The position numbers were made by a program, and so were the translations under genes. Below, one piece after another: positions 31,465 to 39,868 of a stretch of DNA of 39,868 bases. The notes below the pieces were generated by a model that had not been told where the DNA came from, did no database searches, and saw nothing but the letters and a program-made list of their open reading frames with translations. Numbering within the stretch: the first letter of the stretch is position 1; every line of letters starts with the position of its first letter. The stretch lies in contig JAFGQG010000091.1 of NCBI GenBank assembly GCA_016935765.1, positions 1-39,868 on the forward strand, written 5' to 3'. The DNA comes from a bacterium (GTDB lineage: Bacteria; UBP14; UBA6098; JAFGQG01).

Positions 31465-34400
31465 TTATCTTATCCCGGTGCTGTCAGCGCTTATCGTTCC
31501 ATCCCTATCCGAAAAATACCAGTATCCGAAGCCCATGATAAGCTCATCGCTTGAAGATTCATACATGCCCGTATCGGTATTGTACCACCAGTAAGTTTCA
31601 GTAACGGGGATGGTTTCAGAAGGGGAGAAGGGCACACCGATCAGGTTCCAGCCTTCGTAAACCTGTATAGAATATTCGAACACAGGCATACCCGCAATTC
31701 TCACGTCCACGACATCCTCAGCGAACAGCCAGTACCCTTTACCGGCTTCGGGATAGAGCATTTCCACATAAGCCCCGCTCCCGGGATCGTACCAGTAACC
31801 GTTCGATATCACTGAAGGGAGTAAATCCACAAAGGTTATATAGCCGGTCGGTATATATGGAAAAGACACCAGGTTCCAGCCCGGTTCTATGTAAATGTCA
31901 GCTATCTCAATTTCAGGGTGTGAGTACCTGATGAATACACTTCCATCAGTTCTTGAAGAGAAATTGTTGTTGATGTGCATGTCAATAAATGGACCGGATT
32001 CAGTGTAAAATTCAAGCTTCCCGTCAGGTAGATATTCCGGGTACCATTCCACGGTCCATTCAGCGCTGTCCGGCTCGACATTCACGACAGCTTCCCAGAC
32101 AACGGGGAGCATCTCAGAATTCCGAATGTCCCTCTGCAGCCTGTTTATATGAGGGAACTCAGAGTCAGCGAGCGGGAAGAACGCAATCAGCTTGGAGCTC
32201 GAAGGAAGCGAGATCAAATCCAGCCCCGGGTCGTAACCATCTTCCCCTGAAGCAGAAACGCCAAAGGTGAGTGTTACCGGTAAAAGTGAAGTGGGTGAGG
32301 TGAATATCAAATCCGCCATCCACTCGGGAGTAGTCCATTCTACTATTAAAAATCCATCTGTCGCATTGACAGCAGTTCTGCCTTCGTTGAAAGTGTACTC
32401 ATCGAATTCGAGCCTCGAGAACGAACCCTCGACTCCATCGGGCTCTACAAGGAACTCCAGGTAGAGAAGAACTGCTCCGTCTTCGAGGGGTGAACCATTG
32501 CCCGAAATGTTGATCAGACCGTCCGTAATATCGTGTGTTATACTCCCTGCCCAGCTTTCAGTTAGCGTTCCATCAGTTTCGATACCAATTGCCGTAAGGA
32601 CTGAAGGATCGAACTGAATTACTAATGAAAAGGATGTTATGTTAAAGATCGTTGCATCATCGGTGCTGACCGTTATCAGGATGGTGTCCCCGAGGTAAGC
32701 CTGAGTATCGGGCAGGGCTATCTGCAGCGTGTCAATGTTTATCATGAAATACCAGCAGCTGTCAAGGATATTGTCGTCACAGTAGTCGGTGGTATCCGTG
32801 ACGGTGACGCAGATATTAATACTGTCCCCCGATGGAAAAGGTGTGCCGGGTTCCCAGTACGCGTACCATGTAGAATCTATGTATTCAATTGTTGGATAAT
32901 AGGTTATACCATCTATAGTAAATTCAAGCGATGATGTATCCACTCCGGACATTCGGTCATAGAGGCTGAATTCTATCGTCGGCGTCGTGTTCTCGATAAT
33001 GCTTCCAGGTTCGGGGGCGATTTCCAATACTACCGGCGGTGAAAAGTCGGTGAAGAAGTCGAGGCACGTTATCGAATCGAGGACTTCGTCGCAGTAACTC
33101 TCGGCTGAGATGAGGCAGGCTCTGATTGTGTCGTTGTCGCTGAGGAAATCCGAAGATGGCGGTGTCCATATCAGGAGCGAATCCATGGTAAAGGCGAGGA
33201 AACCGTCTCCCACAGTGTACGCGCCCTCATCCACCACGAACAGAATGGATGAAGTATCGATCCCGCAATCCGTGCTGTAGAATACTTCCGCGATGAAGTT
33301 CAATCCAACAGCGACACGGCTCAGGTCACATGCTTCAACAGTTAGGGTATCTGCACCTCCGTGCATGTACGGCAGCATGTCGAACGTATAAATATGATAC
33401 CATATATCAGCGTCGTCATCCGCTCCTATAAAATTGCCGTTCATATAGAAGCTTGCGGTGTTGTCGGCGTACATACTTACGCGCGCGGAATCGAGTCTTG
33501 CGCCTGGCGGAGTCTCGATTATTGACCTGAATGTGAGGCAGCGCAGGTAGATCGATGAGCCGGTATACACGCTATCCCATATCCAGGAGGAGCCGGGGAA
33601 TACCCGTTCTCCCCATCCTGAATACGTGATCTCGACCGCGGGTTTCCAGGTTCCCGATAAGGAATCCCAGTATTCGGTTGTAGTTGAAAGACTGGGGACT
33701 TCGAGCATATAGTCGCCTGATTCCCCTGTAGAAAGCGCCATCATGATCGACTGCTCCCTGCAGGATGTGTAGGAATTCTGCCCGGGTAGAATGAACCGCC
33801 CGGTCACGAAAGTGGTTTCCTCAGTTATCCCGCAGACATTGTCATATACGAGATAGCTTACCAGGCTGTCAGGATGCCTCCATGTATAGACGAAATCGAT
33901 GCATTCGTCGTTTATGCGGTTGAATTCAGGGAAGTTCGAGCCTCTCGCGTTAGGGTACCTGGAACCCACTAATTCCGTAAGACAGCTTTCCGCTTCGAAT
34001 GTGTACCCGCCATCATAGGATACTCGAACGTAGCAGTTGATAAAATCGTGATAGAACACTGAGATAATCCCTGCTGTATCGACCACTACGTCTCCGCAGT
34101 ATGTGAGGGATGTATCGGTGCCGAAAATAGTGACGATATGCTCCCATTCGTCGGTATCCGGGTTGAATCTTCGGTAGCGGACGGTGTCCGGGTTGCCGTA
34201 GAATGTGTTTCGAAGCACCCATGTGGCATGTACGTTATCCCACTTGTCGATGAATAGGGAGGTGTATTCCATGGAGTTTAGGACGACATCGATCTGCTCG
34301 ACGGGGAGCCAGGTATCGCCTTCCTTTTCTCTGTGCGCGACTCGGTAATTCGCTGCCGGTTGGTTGCGATAGACGATGTGAACGTTGTTGTCGCTATCCA

Positions 34401-34995
34401 CTTCAATGGATGGCCATCTTGATGGTGTGTGGGTTCCGACATCCTCCGGGGGATCCCAGGTTGCGGTAGAACGGTTGTAGTGCAGGTACCGTACCAGCCA
34501 GGATGACGGGCAGCCCGTGTATGCGATGTGGAGGTCGTCATCGGGTCCAACGGCGATGGATGGGCAGTTCGCTCCAGGATACCCGCTATGGGCGCAGATG
34601 GCAGTGTTTTCACCGCCGGGATATTTCCTGTACATCAGGTCGCCATCGTTGGTCGCGTAGTTGCCTTTCCAAACCAGGTGAAGAGTGTCCCGTGAATCGA
34701 TAGCCATGGAGATCTGTATATCCTCAAGTTCGTTATCTGTTATAGCTGCCCATTCCGGCTCCCAGGTCGCGCCGCCGTCTGTGGAGTAAGCGATATAGAT
34801 CTGCCAGTGCTCTCCATCGTTACCGGGATAGGCGATGTAGAGGTTGCCTTCTGAATCCCGCACGATCGCACGCTGGTTGTTCAGCCCGGATGCCACGCCA
34901 TAAACATCCCTCGCCACGATTACATACGAATGCGCGTAAAACACTGTAAATACAATAACCATAAAAATAACAAAAATGTGTATCTTTGATTTCAT
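31465..34995 (-). CDS. Exported multidomain propeller/cohesin-like protein, longer paralogue
   Basis: Exported protein of 1176 residues. Signal peptide to about residue 22; propeller with Asp-box repeats (IAYSTDGGATW) to about 390; jelly-roll-like domain with FYMNGNFIGADDD and YMHGGADTLTVEA; Ig-like domains; a cohesin-like domain at about 757-886 (VIQFDPSVLTAIGIE ... INISGNGSPLEDGAVLLYLEF); and a C-terminal pair of GWNLVSFP / GYWLF and GWNLIGVPF / GYWYF modules from about 1039 to the end. No PNPFN sorting domain is present. AGGAGC precedes ATG 34995. The start is 8 nt after the stop of the 207-residue barrel-like gene, so they form an operon. Role unknown; the build suggests carbohydrate or protein binding at the cell surface. 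Confidence 0.84.
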   Translation of the reverse strand: MKSKIHIFVIFMVIVFTVFYAHSYVIVARDVYGVASGLNNQRAIVRDSEGNLYIAYPGNDGEHWQIYIAYSTDGGATWEPEWAAITDNELEDIQISMAIDSRDTLHLVWKGNYATNDGDLMYRKYPGGENTAICAHSGYPGANCPSIAVGPDDDLHIAYTGCPSSWLVRYLHYNRSTATWDPPEDVGTHTPSRWPSIEVDSDNNVHIVYRNQPAANYRVAHREKEGDTWLPVEQIDVVLNSMEYTSLFIDKWDNVHATWVLRNTFYGNPDTVRYRRFNPDTDEWEHIVTIFGTDTSLTYCGDVVVDTAGIISVFYHDFINCYVRVSYDGGYTFEAESCLTELVGSRYPNARGSNFPEFNRINDECIDFVYTWRHPDSLVSYLVYDNVCGITEETTFVTGRFILPGQNSYTSCREQSIMMALSTGESGDYMLEVPSLSTTTEYWDSLSGTWKPAVEITYSGWGERVFPGSSWIWDSVYTGSSIYLRCLTFRSIIETPPGARLDSARVSMYADNTASFYMNGNFIGADDDADIWYHIYTFDMLPYMHGGADTLTVEACDLSRVAVGLNFIAEVFYSTDCGIDTSSILFVVDEGAYTVGDGFLAFTMDSLLIWTPPSSDFLSDNDTIRACLISAESYCDEVLDSITCLDFFTDFSPPVVLEIAPEPGSIIENTTPTIEFSLYDRMSGVDTSSLEFTIDGITYYPTIEYIDSTWYAYWEPGTPFPSGDSINICVTVTDTTDYCDDNILDSCWYFMINIDTLQIALPDTQAYLGDTILITVSTDDATIFNITSFSLVIQFDPSVLTAIGIETDGTLTESWAGSITHDITDGLINISGNGSPLEDGAVLLYLEFLVEPDGVEGSFSRLEFDEYTFNEGRTAVNATDGFLIVEWTTPEWMADLIFTSPTSLLPVTLTFGVSASGEDGYDPGLDLISLPSSSKLIAFFPLADSEFPHINRLQRDIRNSEMLPVVWEAVVNVEPDSAEWTVEWYPEYLPDGKLEFYTESGPFIDMHINNNFSSRTDGSVFIRYSHPEIEIADIYIEPGWNLVSFPYIPTGYITFVDLLPSVISNGYWYDPGSGAYVEMLYPEAGKGYWLFAEDVVDVRIAGMPVFEYSIQVYEGWNLIGVPFSPSETIPVTETYWWYNTDTGMYESSSDELIMGFGYWYFSDRDGTISADSTGIR

Positions 34996-35003
34996 ATAAG
35001 CTC

Positions 35004-35627
35004 CTAATTTTTCAAGATAATATTGTATTCGATGCCTCCGTTAACCACAAGCGCGTGGTCGTAGTCGCCGTCTCCGAAGTGATCGAAATATCCGTCATAC
35101 GAGAAACCGGCGTATATCCCGAAACCCCTGTATATGTACAAAGACATTTTCCCAATGGTAAGGACGTAGTCTTCACCCATAAGAAAGAGCCAATCTACAG
35201 TGAAGTAGTCGGGTTCCCATAGGAATGAATAATCCGTGTTCAGGTGCATACCAAAAAGGACGTCCTGTGCTTCGAAACCGGGAAAGGAAGCGTAGTAAAC
35301 CCCGCATACAAAACCGAGACTGAAGAGGTCCCTGACCCCCTCCAGGTTGCCGAACGTGAAATAGAGCAAAGCGCGGTTGTAATTGCCGTCACCGCTATCG
35401 TAAGAGTCTTCGTAGCCGTGAAAAAGGTAATCGAGACCCGCCGCTCCGTTGATATAGGAATCGAACCACGGGAACGGGAAATCGCGATGCGTACGGGCTG
35501 TGATCTGTGTTCGAAAGGAATATGATTTTGCTCCGCCCATACCGAGTTGTAAATTAAGGGGGTATTCGAATTTTGCATTTGCAAGGGTAAAAGATAACAA
35601 AACAAGCAAAATTATTGTTTTTTTCAT
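35004..35627 (-). CDS. Small exported protein, probable outer-membrane barrel
   Basis: A 207-residue protein of no recognised family. Signal peptide MKKTIILLVLLSFTLANA (cleavage near residue 18). The remainder is rich in aromatic and alternating hydrophobic strands with short acidic loops (AALDYLFHG-like, YEDSYDSGDGNYNRALLYF, GFGIYAGFSYDGYFDHFG), and the last strand GGIEYNIILKN resembles a beta-barrel terminal strand. GGAGA precedes ATG 35627. It is followed after 8 nt by the 1176-residue protein gene, so the barrel might help to display or export that protein; this is inference. Confidence 0.65.
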   Translation of the reverse strand: MKKTIILLVLLSFTLANAKFEYPLNLQLGMGGAKSYSFRTQITARTHRDFPFPWFDSYINGAAGLDYLFHGYEDSYDSGDGNYNRALLYFTFGNLEGVRDLFSLGFVCGVYYASFPGFEAQDVLFGMHLNTDYSFLWEPDYFTVDWLFLMGEDYVLTIGKMSLYIYRGFGIYAGFSYDGYFDHFGDGDYDHALVVNGGIEYNIILKN

Positions 35628-35676
35628 TAGATCTCCGTCTTTGGTTAAACACCCTTAAGGTTGTTCAGTGCTGCGA

Positions 35677-35682
35677 ATTATA
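35677..35682 (-). promoter_or_regulatory. -10 element candidate for the barrel-giant operon
   Basis: A perfect TATAAT on the minus strand lies 50 nt before ATG 35627. There is no good -35 hexamer, but a run of nine T on the plus strand (A-tract on the minus strand) lies about 17 nt upstream and could act as an UP-like element. Confidence 0.3.
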
Positions 35683-35765
35683 CGTCACTCACAGCATTTT
35701 TTTTTAGGCATGCGTGCGGGTTAAAAAGCCGTTAACGACCTTCAACCAGCATCGTTCCCTACCTC

Positions 35766-37811
35766 CTATTTTAAAAGCACGATTCGCTTTGTTAAAATTT
35801 CCTTTCCAGCTTTAGCCCTGACCAAATAGACTCCACTTGCAATCTCACCAGATGGCTGCCAAACTACTTCGGGATTATCAAGATGAATATCATTCATGAT
35901 AGTAACCACATTACCCAGGATGTCGTATATTCGAACCTCGAGGTCTCCACGTTGTGATGTTTTCAAACCAGAAAAATGGATTCTGCATAACCCATTGAAT
36001 GGATTGGGATTACAATGAAGAGACAAGGGTCCGATGACCTTGCCGGTCACATCATCGATGCCGACAAGCGGAATTAACGCAATATCTACAATAGTATCTG
36101 AAACCAGGTCGATTGAAGTAGTATCCGACCAATATCCCTCCTTCGAAGTAATAATGTGGGCTGGCATAAAACCTGGAACACTCTCAACGAGAAAATTCCC
36201 CTCACTGGAAATAACATCAGATTCGAAACCTGTTTGTGTTGTGATGATAACTGCAGCTTCATCTATCGGTAAAGTGCTTGAAAAATCGGTGACCGTTCCC
36301 GAGATAGTGAAGTCAGCAGTTGGCATCAAATAAAAATCTGTATGGTTGAAACCGGGGAAATCGATAGTTACAGTGTCGGGTTCATACCCCGGCATTTCAG
36401 CGATGAAGGTGTGTTCACCGAATGACACGCCATCAAAATAATAGATGCCGACGGAATCACTGTCAATGCTCGTCGTCATATAAGTGCTGTCGTTGTCATG
36501 TATTGTCACTCCGGCTATCGGCTCTTTGGTAATTGCGTTGAATATCCATCCTGACAGGCTATGGTAGTATGAGACATCGTGCCCGAATCTATCTACTCTC
36601 GCGGCATACAGGTCCATGTAGGAAGTTGGTGAAACAGAATATGTTACACCGATTGCTACACAACCGCTATCGGATGTCATCTTACATGATAGAAAGTTTT
36701 CGGAGTTATCGCCGAAGTCATAGGTTGCTCTCCAGACTTCGTTGCAATATTCGTCGGTGTAGAGTATCCAGCCCATGCCCTGACCTCCTCCTGCGAAGTA
36801 GAATCCCTCTTTCGGTCCATTCACCACCATTGAATAATTCGCCACCGCCCTGGTCCCGGTGGAATCCAGCGTAAGGTGCTTCGACCAGAGAGAGTCTCCG
36901 TTCTCATCGAGGCGTATAGCCCAGGTTCTATTTGGATTCCCATCGTAAGTAGAAACGAGAAACCCGCCATCCACCGTACTGGTGATGCCCCTCGAATAAT
37001 GGAAATATCTTCTATCGTATATCTTTTCCCAGACCTGGTTGCAGAATCTATCGTACTTCACCACGACAGCTTTGCAAATCCTTCTGGTTATTGTGGAATC
37101 GCCATCGGGGTACGTGGTATCGTGGTCAGCAGTGTTTCCTACAATCACGACTCCACCGTCCGCGGCGATGCAGCACCACCGCGAGTCGGAAGTCCCGGGC
37201 AAATCATTGCCCCAGGCATTCTGGTAAAGACGACCGCCTTCCGTATCTATTCTCATTACCCACATATTAGATTGGTACTCGTCCGGTGTAAAGGGACCAT
37301 AGGAGTGAGTGCAGCCAGAGAGGTAGAATTCATTTGTCCAGGGGATTGGTACCACACACCAGGCGCGGTCAAAATAATATTCACCGTGCGCCTCAGTCCA
37401 GATGGAATCGCCATCCTTATCCGTTCTCACGAGAAGCATATTATCCCAATAAGGGTAGCTGCACCAGTGCGGAGACTGCGTTTTCCCGGCAACGAGACAG
37501 CCTGAATCAGGCGTCGCGCATACACTCCAACCAGCATCATAATAACCGGTGCCAAGTTGACCATAATGCTTTACCCACAACTCTTCTCCCATGCTGTTCA
37601 ATTTGACTACGGGTATCTCCCAGTCGTAATCCCCCAGAGCCCAGGCATAAGACCGCCCGGTAATTATGAATCCTCCGTCAGCGCAAACCGCAATATCGCG
37701 TCCTTCATCATGGTATGTGCCAAGATGCCCGATATATTCCCAGCAGAATGATAACGATAACGATACAAAAATGAATAATGCTGTTAAAAGAAGCAACTTT
37801 TTAAATCTCAT
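35766..37811 (-). CDS. Exported seven-repeat propeller protein with regulatory-like domains and sorting domain
   Basis: Exported protein of 681 residues, role unknown. Signal peptide to about residue 22. Seven repeats follow (about 30-425) of the pattern DGGFIITG...VVKLNSMGEELWVKHYG; later ones read DGGVVIVGNT, DGGFLVSTYDG and DSGCVAIGVT, implying a seven-bladed propeller. Then come two carboxypeptidase-regulatory-like beta-sandwiches, starting LSGWIFNAITKEPIAGVTI (about 427) and ISGTVTDFSSTLPIDEAAV (about 505). The end is the C-terminal sorting domain, CNPNPFNG through LTKRIVLLK. GGAGGGTGA precedes ATG 37811. A hairpin repeat and CTGTG phrase separate it from the TldD-like gene. Confidence 0.85.
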   Translation of the reverse strand: MRFKKLLLLTALFIFVSLSLSFCWEYIGHLGTYHDEGRDIAVCADGGFIITGRSYAWALGDYDWEIPVVKLNSMGEELWVKHYGQLGTGYYDAGWSVCATPDSGCLVAGKTQSPHWCSYPYWDNMLLVRTDKDGDSIWTEAHGEYYFDRAWCVVPIPWTNEFYLSGCTHSYGPFTPDEYQSNMWVMRIDTEGGRLYQNAWGNDLPGTSDSRWCCIAADGGVVIVGNTADHDTTYPDGDSTITRRICKAVVVKYDRFCNQVWEKIYDRRYFHYSRGITSTVDGGFLVSTYDGNPNRTWAIRLDENGDSLWSKHLTLDSTGTRAVANYSMVVNGPKEGFYFAGGGQGMGWILYTDEYCNEVWRATYDFGDNSENFLSCKMTSDSGCVAIGVTYSVSPTSYMDLYAARVDRFGHDVSYYHSLSGWIFNAITKEPIAGVTIHDNDSTYMTTSIDSDSVGIYYFDGVSFGEHTFIAEMPGYEPDTVTIDFPGFNHTDFYLMPTADFTISGTVTDFSSTLPIDEAAVIITTQTGFESDVISSEGNFLVESVPGFMPAHIITSKEGYWSDTTSIDLVSDTIVDIALIPLVGIDDVTGKVIGPLSLHCNPNPFNGLCRIHFSGLKTSQRGDLEVRIYDILGNVVTIMNDIHLDNPEVVWQPSGEIASGVYLVRAKAGKEILTKRIVLLK

Positions 37812-37871
37812 TCACCCTCCAGTCAGTTATATTGTGGCTTTAAACAATATGATCATTTTATCATTTTCTGT

Positions 37872-37914
37872 TTTCTCGATTATTTACAAGCGCAGTCAAA
37901 AGACCTGCGGCTAC
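37872..37914. repeat. Dispersed hairpin repeat, copy C
   Basis: TTCTCGATTATTTACAAGCG then CAGTCAAAAGACCTGCGGCTAC, the same family as the copies near ftsX. It lies between the propeller gene and the TldD-like gene. A degenerate phrase ATCTGTGAAATCTGTGTTTA follows at 37959-37978. Confidence 0.85.
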
Positions 37915-37987
37915 TAACATTATTTTCCGCATAAACACTCTAACGCTTCAACACTAGCATCTGTGAAATCTGTGTTTATTTCTTTTC

Positions 37988-39694
37988 CTAATTTCCTCTT
38001 TTCTCTGGTGGCGGCAGTACCGGTGGTTTCTCCTGGCTTTTTGCCTTTTTCTCGATCTCTATCTGGGAGACCAGTATTGAAGGAGAAATCGCGGATACCG
38101 GCACCATTCCGGATTCCGCGCCGCACAAACCGTTGAAGACAGCGTAATCGTCACCCGTGGCAGTTATCTTGCTGAAGCTCGTCAGAGGTGTCCCCACGAT
38201 GTCCACTCCTCGAACCAACTCATCAGGTCTGCCATCGGTATAGACTCTCCAAACCTTCAAAGGCATAACCTTGAACGCCTGGGGCAGGAACTTCATGGTC
38301 ATCGTGAAGCCTCCGGAAATATCTTCGAATATTAAACCCCATTCCTTGCCCTGGTTTTTACACTCATCTATTAACATTGCCCTTAATTCTTCAAACGGCA
38401 CCATCTTGGATGACTCGATTATCAGATTACCCTGCCTGGAAACGATTTTGTTGCCGTGATTTCGTCTCCCATGCCCGTTTGATTTAGTGAAACCCTCAAC
38501 CATCGTCCTGCTTAACAGGAAATTCTTCAAAATCCCGTTCTCCACAACGGTTACCCTCTCAGGTTTAACACCCTCGTCGTCATATTCGTAGTAACCATAG
38601 AGAAACTCACCATTATAATATTTCTGGCTGGGATCTTCATAAACTGAAATGTATTCTGGCAACACTTGCTCGCCGACCTTCTTGGCAAAAGTCTGACCTT
38701 CAGATTCATTTTTCTGGCGCTGACCCTCGATCCTGTGCCCGAATATCTCGTGAAAGAATACGCCACTCGCACGGTTGCGAAGAATCGCAGGCCCCTCATA
38801 AGGTTCAACCATCGGAGCGTCCCTCAACGCAATCAGGTCCTCGATCAACGAGATTATCTTGCTCTCTATTACATCATCTGAAGGCAACTCTGATATATCA
38901 GAGCCCTCGAACGTCTCGAACCTGTGAAGATTCATCCCATCATCGGCTTTTACCAATCCATAAGTCGAAATCCTGACGTGAGTTAGTCCAAAACGAAGCT
39001 TCGTTCCGTCAGAGTTGACAATGTACTTGTTCTCATTTTCAAGAGTCAGCGAAACCTGGGAATCCAGGATCTGATCATACCTGCTGTATATCTCCGAGAA
39101 CTTTCTTACTTTTTCCTTCCAAACCTTCATGTCGTAACTTTTATTAGCCAATTCTCCTATATAAACCTGTGGTTCCGCGGGACTGAAATCGGGAGAAGTG
39201 TCCTCAGCCTCAACCTTTACTGCTACGTTCCGCTTGACCTTTATATACTTCTTCTGAGCTTTCTTGAACTCTTCGTCGGTAGCCAGCCAGAGAGCGTGTT
39301 TGATAACGTCCGGCGAATTCTCGATTGGAAAGTCGACTGACATGCCGAAATCGAAATCCAACAAGCTGCCGAAACCCTCATCCCTTATCTCATGTGTATT
39401 ATCCAGTTCCATCGAGCCAACCCTCACATCAACATCGAGATACCTGTTTCTGCTTTCATCCTCCCTCACTATACCACCAAATTCAGCAGTAATGTTTTGA
39501 TCCGTCTCCTCTACTACAGAATAATTAAGATAGTATAAAGGCGCTTCTCCCACATCCTTCAAATCGCCGAATGCCCTTTCCAACTCCTCCTCCATAGCAT
39601 TCAGGAGAACATCCTTCTCCGCTGAAAAGAGAGGGTTTGAAATTAAAACAATTGCAAGGATCAATATGACTGAAACCGATAAAATCCTGTGCAT
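37988..39694 (-). CDS. Exported TldD-like metallopeptidase
   Basis: Catalytic-type member of the TldD/TldE family, 568 residues, with a signal peptide (ILSVSVILILAIVLISNPLFS, cleavage near residue 24), so predicted to work outside the cytoplasm. The zinc motif is complete: His315-Glu316 and His320 in FFHEIFGHRIEG, and the third ligand is Cys524 in NGLCGAESGMVPVS. In E. coli, TldD-TldE form a cytoplasmic heterodimer that cuts unfolded peptides such as the microcin B17 leader. A signal peptide on both this protein and its TldE-like paralogue at 26735 suggests an exported pair. The C-terminus is a Pro-rich tail (EKPPVLPPPEKRGN). A strong AGGAGG precedes ATG 39694. Confidence 0.88.
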   Translation of the reverse strand: MHRILSVSVILILAIVLISNPLFSAEKDVLLNAMEEELERAFGDLKDVGEAPLYYLNYSVVEETDQNITAEFGGIVREDESRNRYLDVDVRVGSMELDNTHEIRDEGFGSLLDFDFGMSVDFPIENSPDVIKHALWLATDEEFKKAQKKYIKVKRNVAVKVEAEDTSPDFSPAEPQVYIGELANKSYDMKVWKEKVRKFSEIYSRYDQILDSQVSLTLENENKYIVNSDGTKLRFGLTHVRISTYGLVKADDGMNLHRFETFEGSDISELPSDDVIESKIISLIEDLIALRDAPMVEPYEGPAILRNRASGVFFHEIFGHRIEGQRQKNESEGQTFAKKVGEQVLPEYISVYEDPSQKYYNGEFLYGYYEYDDEGVKPERVTVVENGILKNFLLSRTMVEGFTKSNGHGRRNHGNKIVSRQGNLIIESSKMVPFEELRAMLIDECKNQGKEWGLIFEDISGGFTMTMKFLPQAFKVMPLKVWRVYTDGRPDELVRGVDIVGTPLTSFSKITATGDDYAVFNGLCGAESGMVPVSAISPSILVSQIEIEKKAKSQEKPPVLPPPEKRGN

Positions 39695-39765
39695 AAGAGC
39701 CTCCTTTAAAAAATTGATAAATCATTACTGTGTTATCTGTGTTCTATTATTTCCGTATTTTCTTA

Positions 39766-39808
39766 TTTTTCGATCATTAATAAGCGCAGGCTGAAGACCT
39801 GCGGCTAC
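39766..39808. repeat. Dispersed hairpin repeat, copy D
   Basis: TTTTTCGATCATTAATAAGCG then CAGGCTGAAGACCTGCGGCTAC; this variant has GCAGG rather than GCAGT and so forms a better stem with CCTGC. It lies about 70 bp upstream of the TldD-like start, next to a CTGTGTTATCTGTGTTCT phrase at 39728-39745. Confidence 0.85.
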
Positions 39809-39843
39809 GTTGTTTTATTAATTTCTATTTTCTATTTTCTGAA

Positions 39844-39868
39844 TTTTTGATTAGTTACAAGCGCAGGC
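39844..39868. repeat. Dispersed hairpin repeat, copy E, cut by window edge
   Basis: TTTTTGATTAGTTACAAGCG then CAGGC, the first half of another copy, continuing beyond the right edge. It is spaced 76 bp from copy D, so pairs of copies occur twice in this window (A-B and D-E). Confidence 0.75.

Noticed and set aside
31489..31530. Broken end of the 1176-residue protein
   Set aside because: The last module ends cleanly after the second GYW motif, so the stop looks natural; only the spacer beyond it is suspicious.
35244..37505. Long plus-strand frames antisense to the exported-protein genes
   Set aside because: They are out-of-frame shadows: no signal of protein families, while the minus frames have signal peptides, repeats and sorting domain.
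37988..39694. Ordinary cytoplasmic TldD
   Set aside because: The first 24 residues are a classical signal peptide absent from cytoplasmic TldD, and the paralogue has one as well.

Overview
The window reads as chromosomal DNA of an uncultivated, diderm (Gram-negative-type) bacterium. Signs of an outer membrane are a LolC/E-type lipoprotein-releasing permease, a lipoprotein, a probable small outer-membrane barrel and many exported proteins. Two large exported proteins end in the PNPFN...LLK type of C-terminal domain (FlgD-like / type IX-like sorting domain) that is typical of the Bacteroidota-Chlorobi-Fibrobacterota side of the tree and of candidate phyla such as Cloacimonadota, WOR-3/Stahlbacteria, KSB1 and Marinimicrobia. 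I cannot place it more finely from sequence alone. Intergenic regions carry dispersed short hairpin repeats and degenerate phrases, also common in such lineages. No rRNA, tRNA, CRISPR array, phage or transposase gene was seen.

Layout. 1-6.7 kb: a 42-bp tandem repeat, asd, an amino-acid permease fused to a PTS EIIA-like domain, a TauE/SafE permease, a VapBC toxin-antitoxin pair with its operator, and ftsE/ftsX separated by two hairpin repeats. 6.9-13.7 kb: a seven-bladed exported propeller protein, an XPD/DinG-type helicase with an N-terminal Cas4/RecB-like nuclease domain, a lipoprotein and LolC/E. 13.8-17.7 kb: an unassigned structured block, holA, trkH (broken by an in-frame amber codon) and trkA. 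17.9-26.6 kb: a ferredoxin-geranylgeranyl reductase pair of archaeal style, an ECF-type transporter S component, a UMF1-type MFS permease, a YfiM-like protein, an HD hydrolase, a hydantoinase, a SET-domain protein and an M23 peptidase homologue without a signal peptide.

26.7-39.7 kb is a block of genes all on the minus strand whose products are nearly all exported: a TldD-type metallopeptidase with signal peptide (zinc site intact), a seven-repeat propeller protein with a sorting domain, a small barrel-like protein, two tandem paralogous giant proteins (one with a cohesin-like domain), an ambiguous minigene between them, and a TldE-type partner with signal peptide and no zinc site. This is the most unusual part of the window: TldD/TldE normally work in the cytoplasm.

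Promoters can be read at several genes as TTGACA - 15 to 17 nt - TATATT, consistent with a normal housekeeping sigma factor with a preferred -10 variant.
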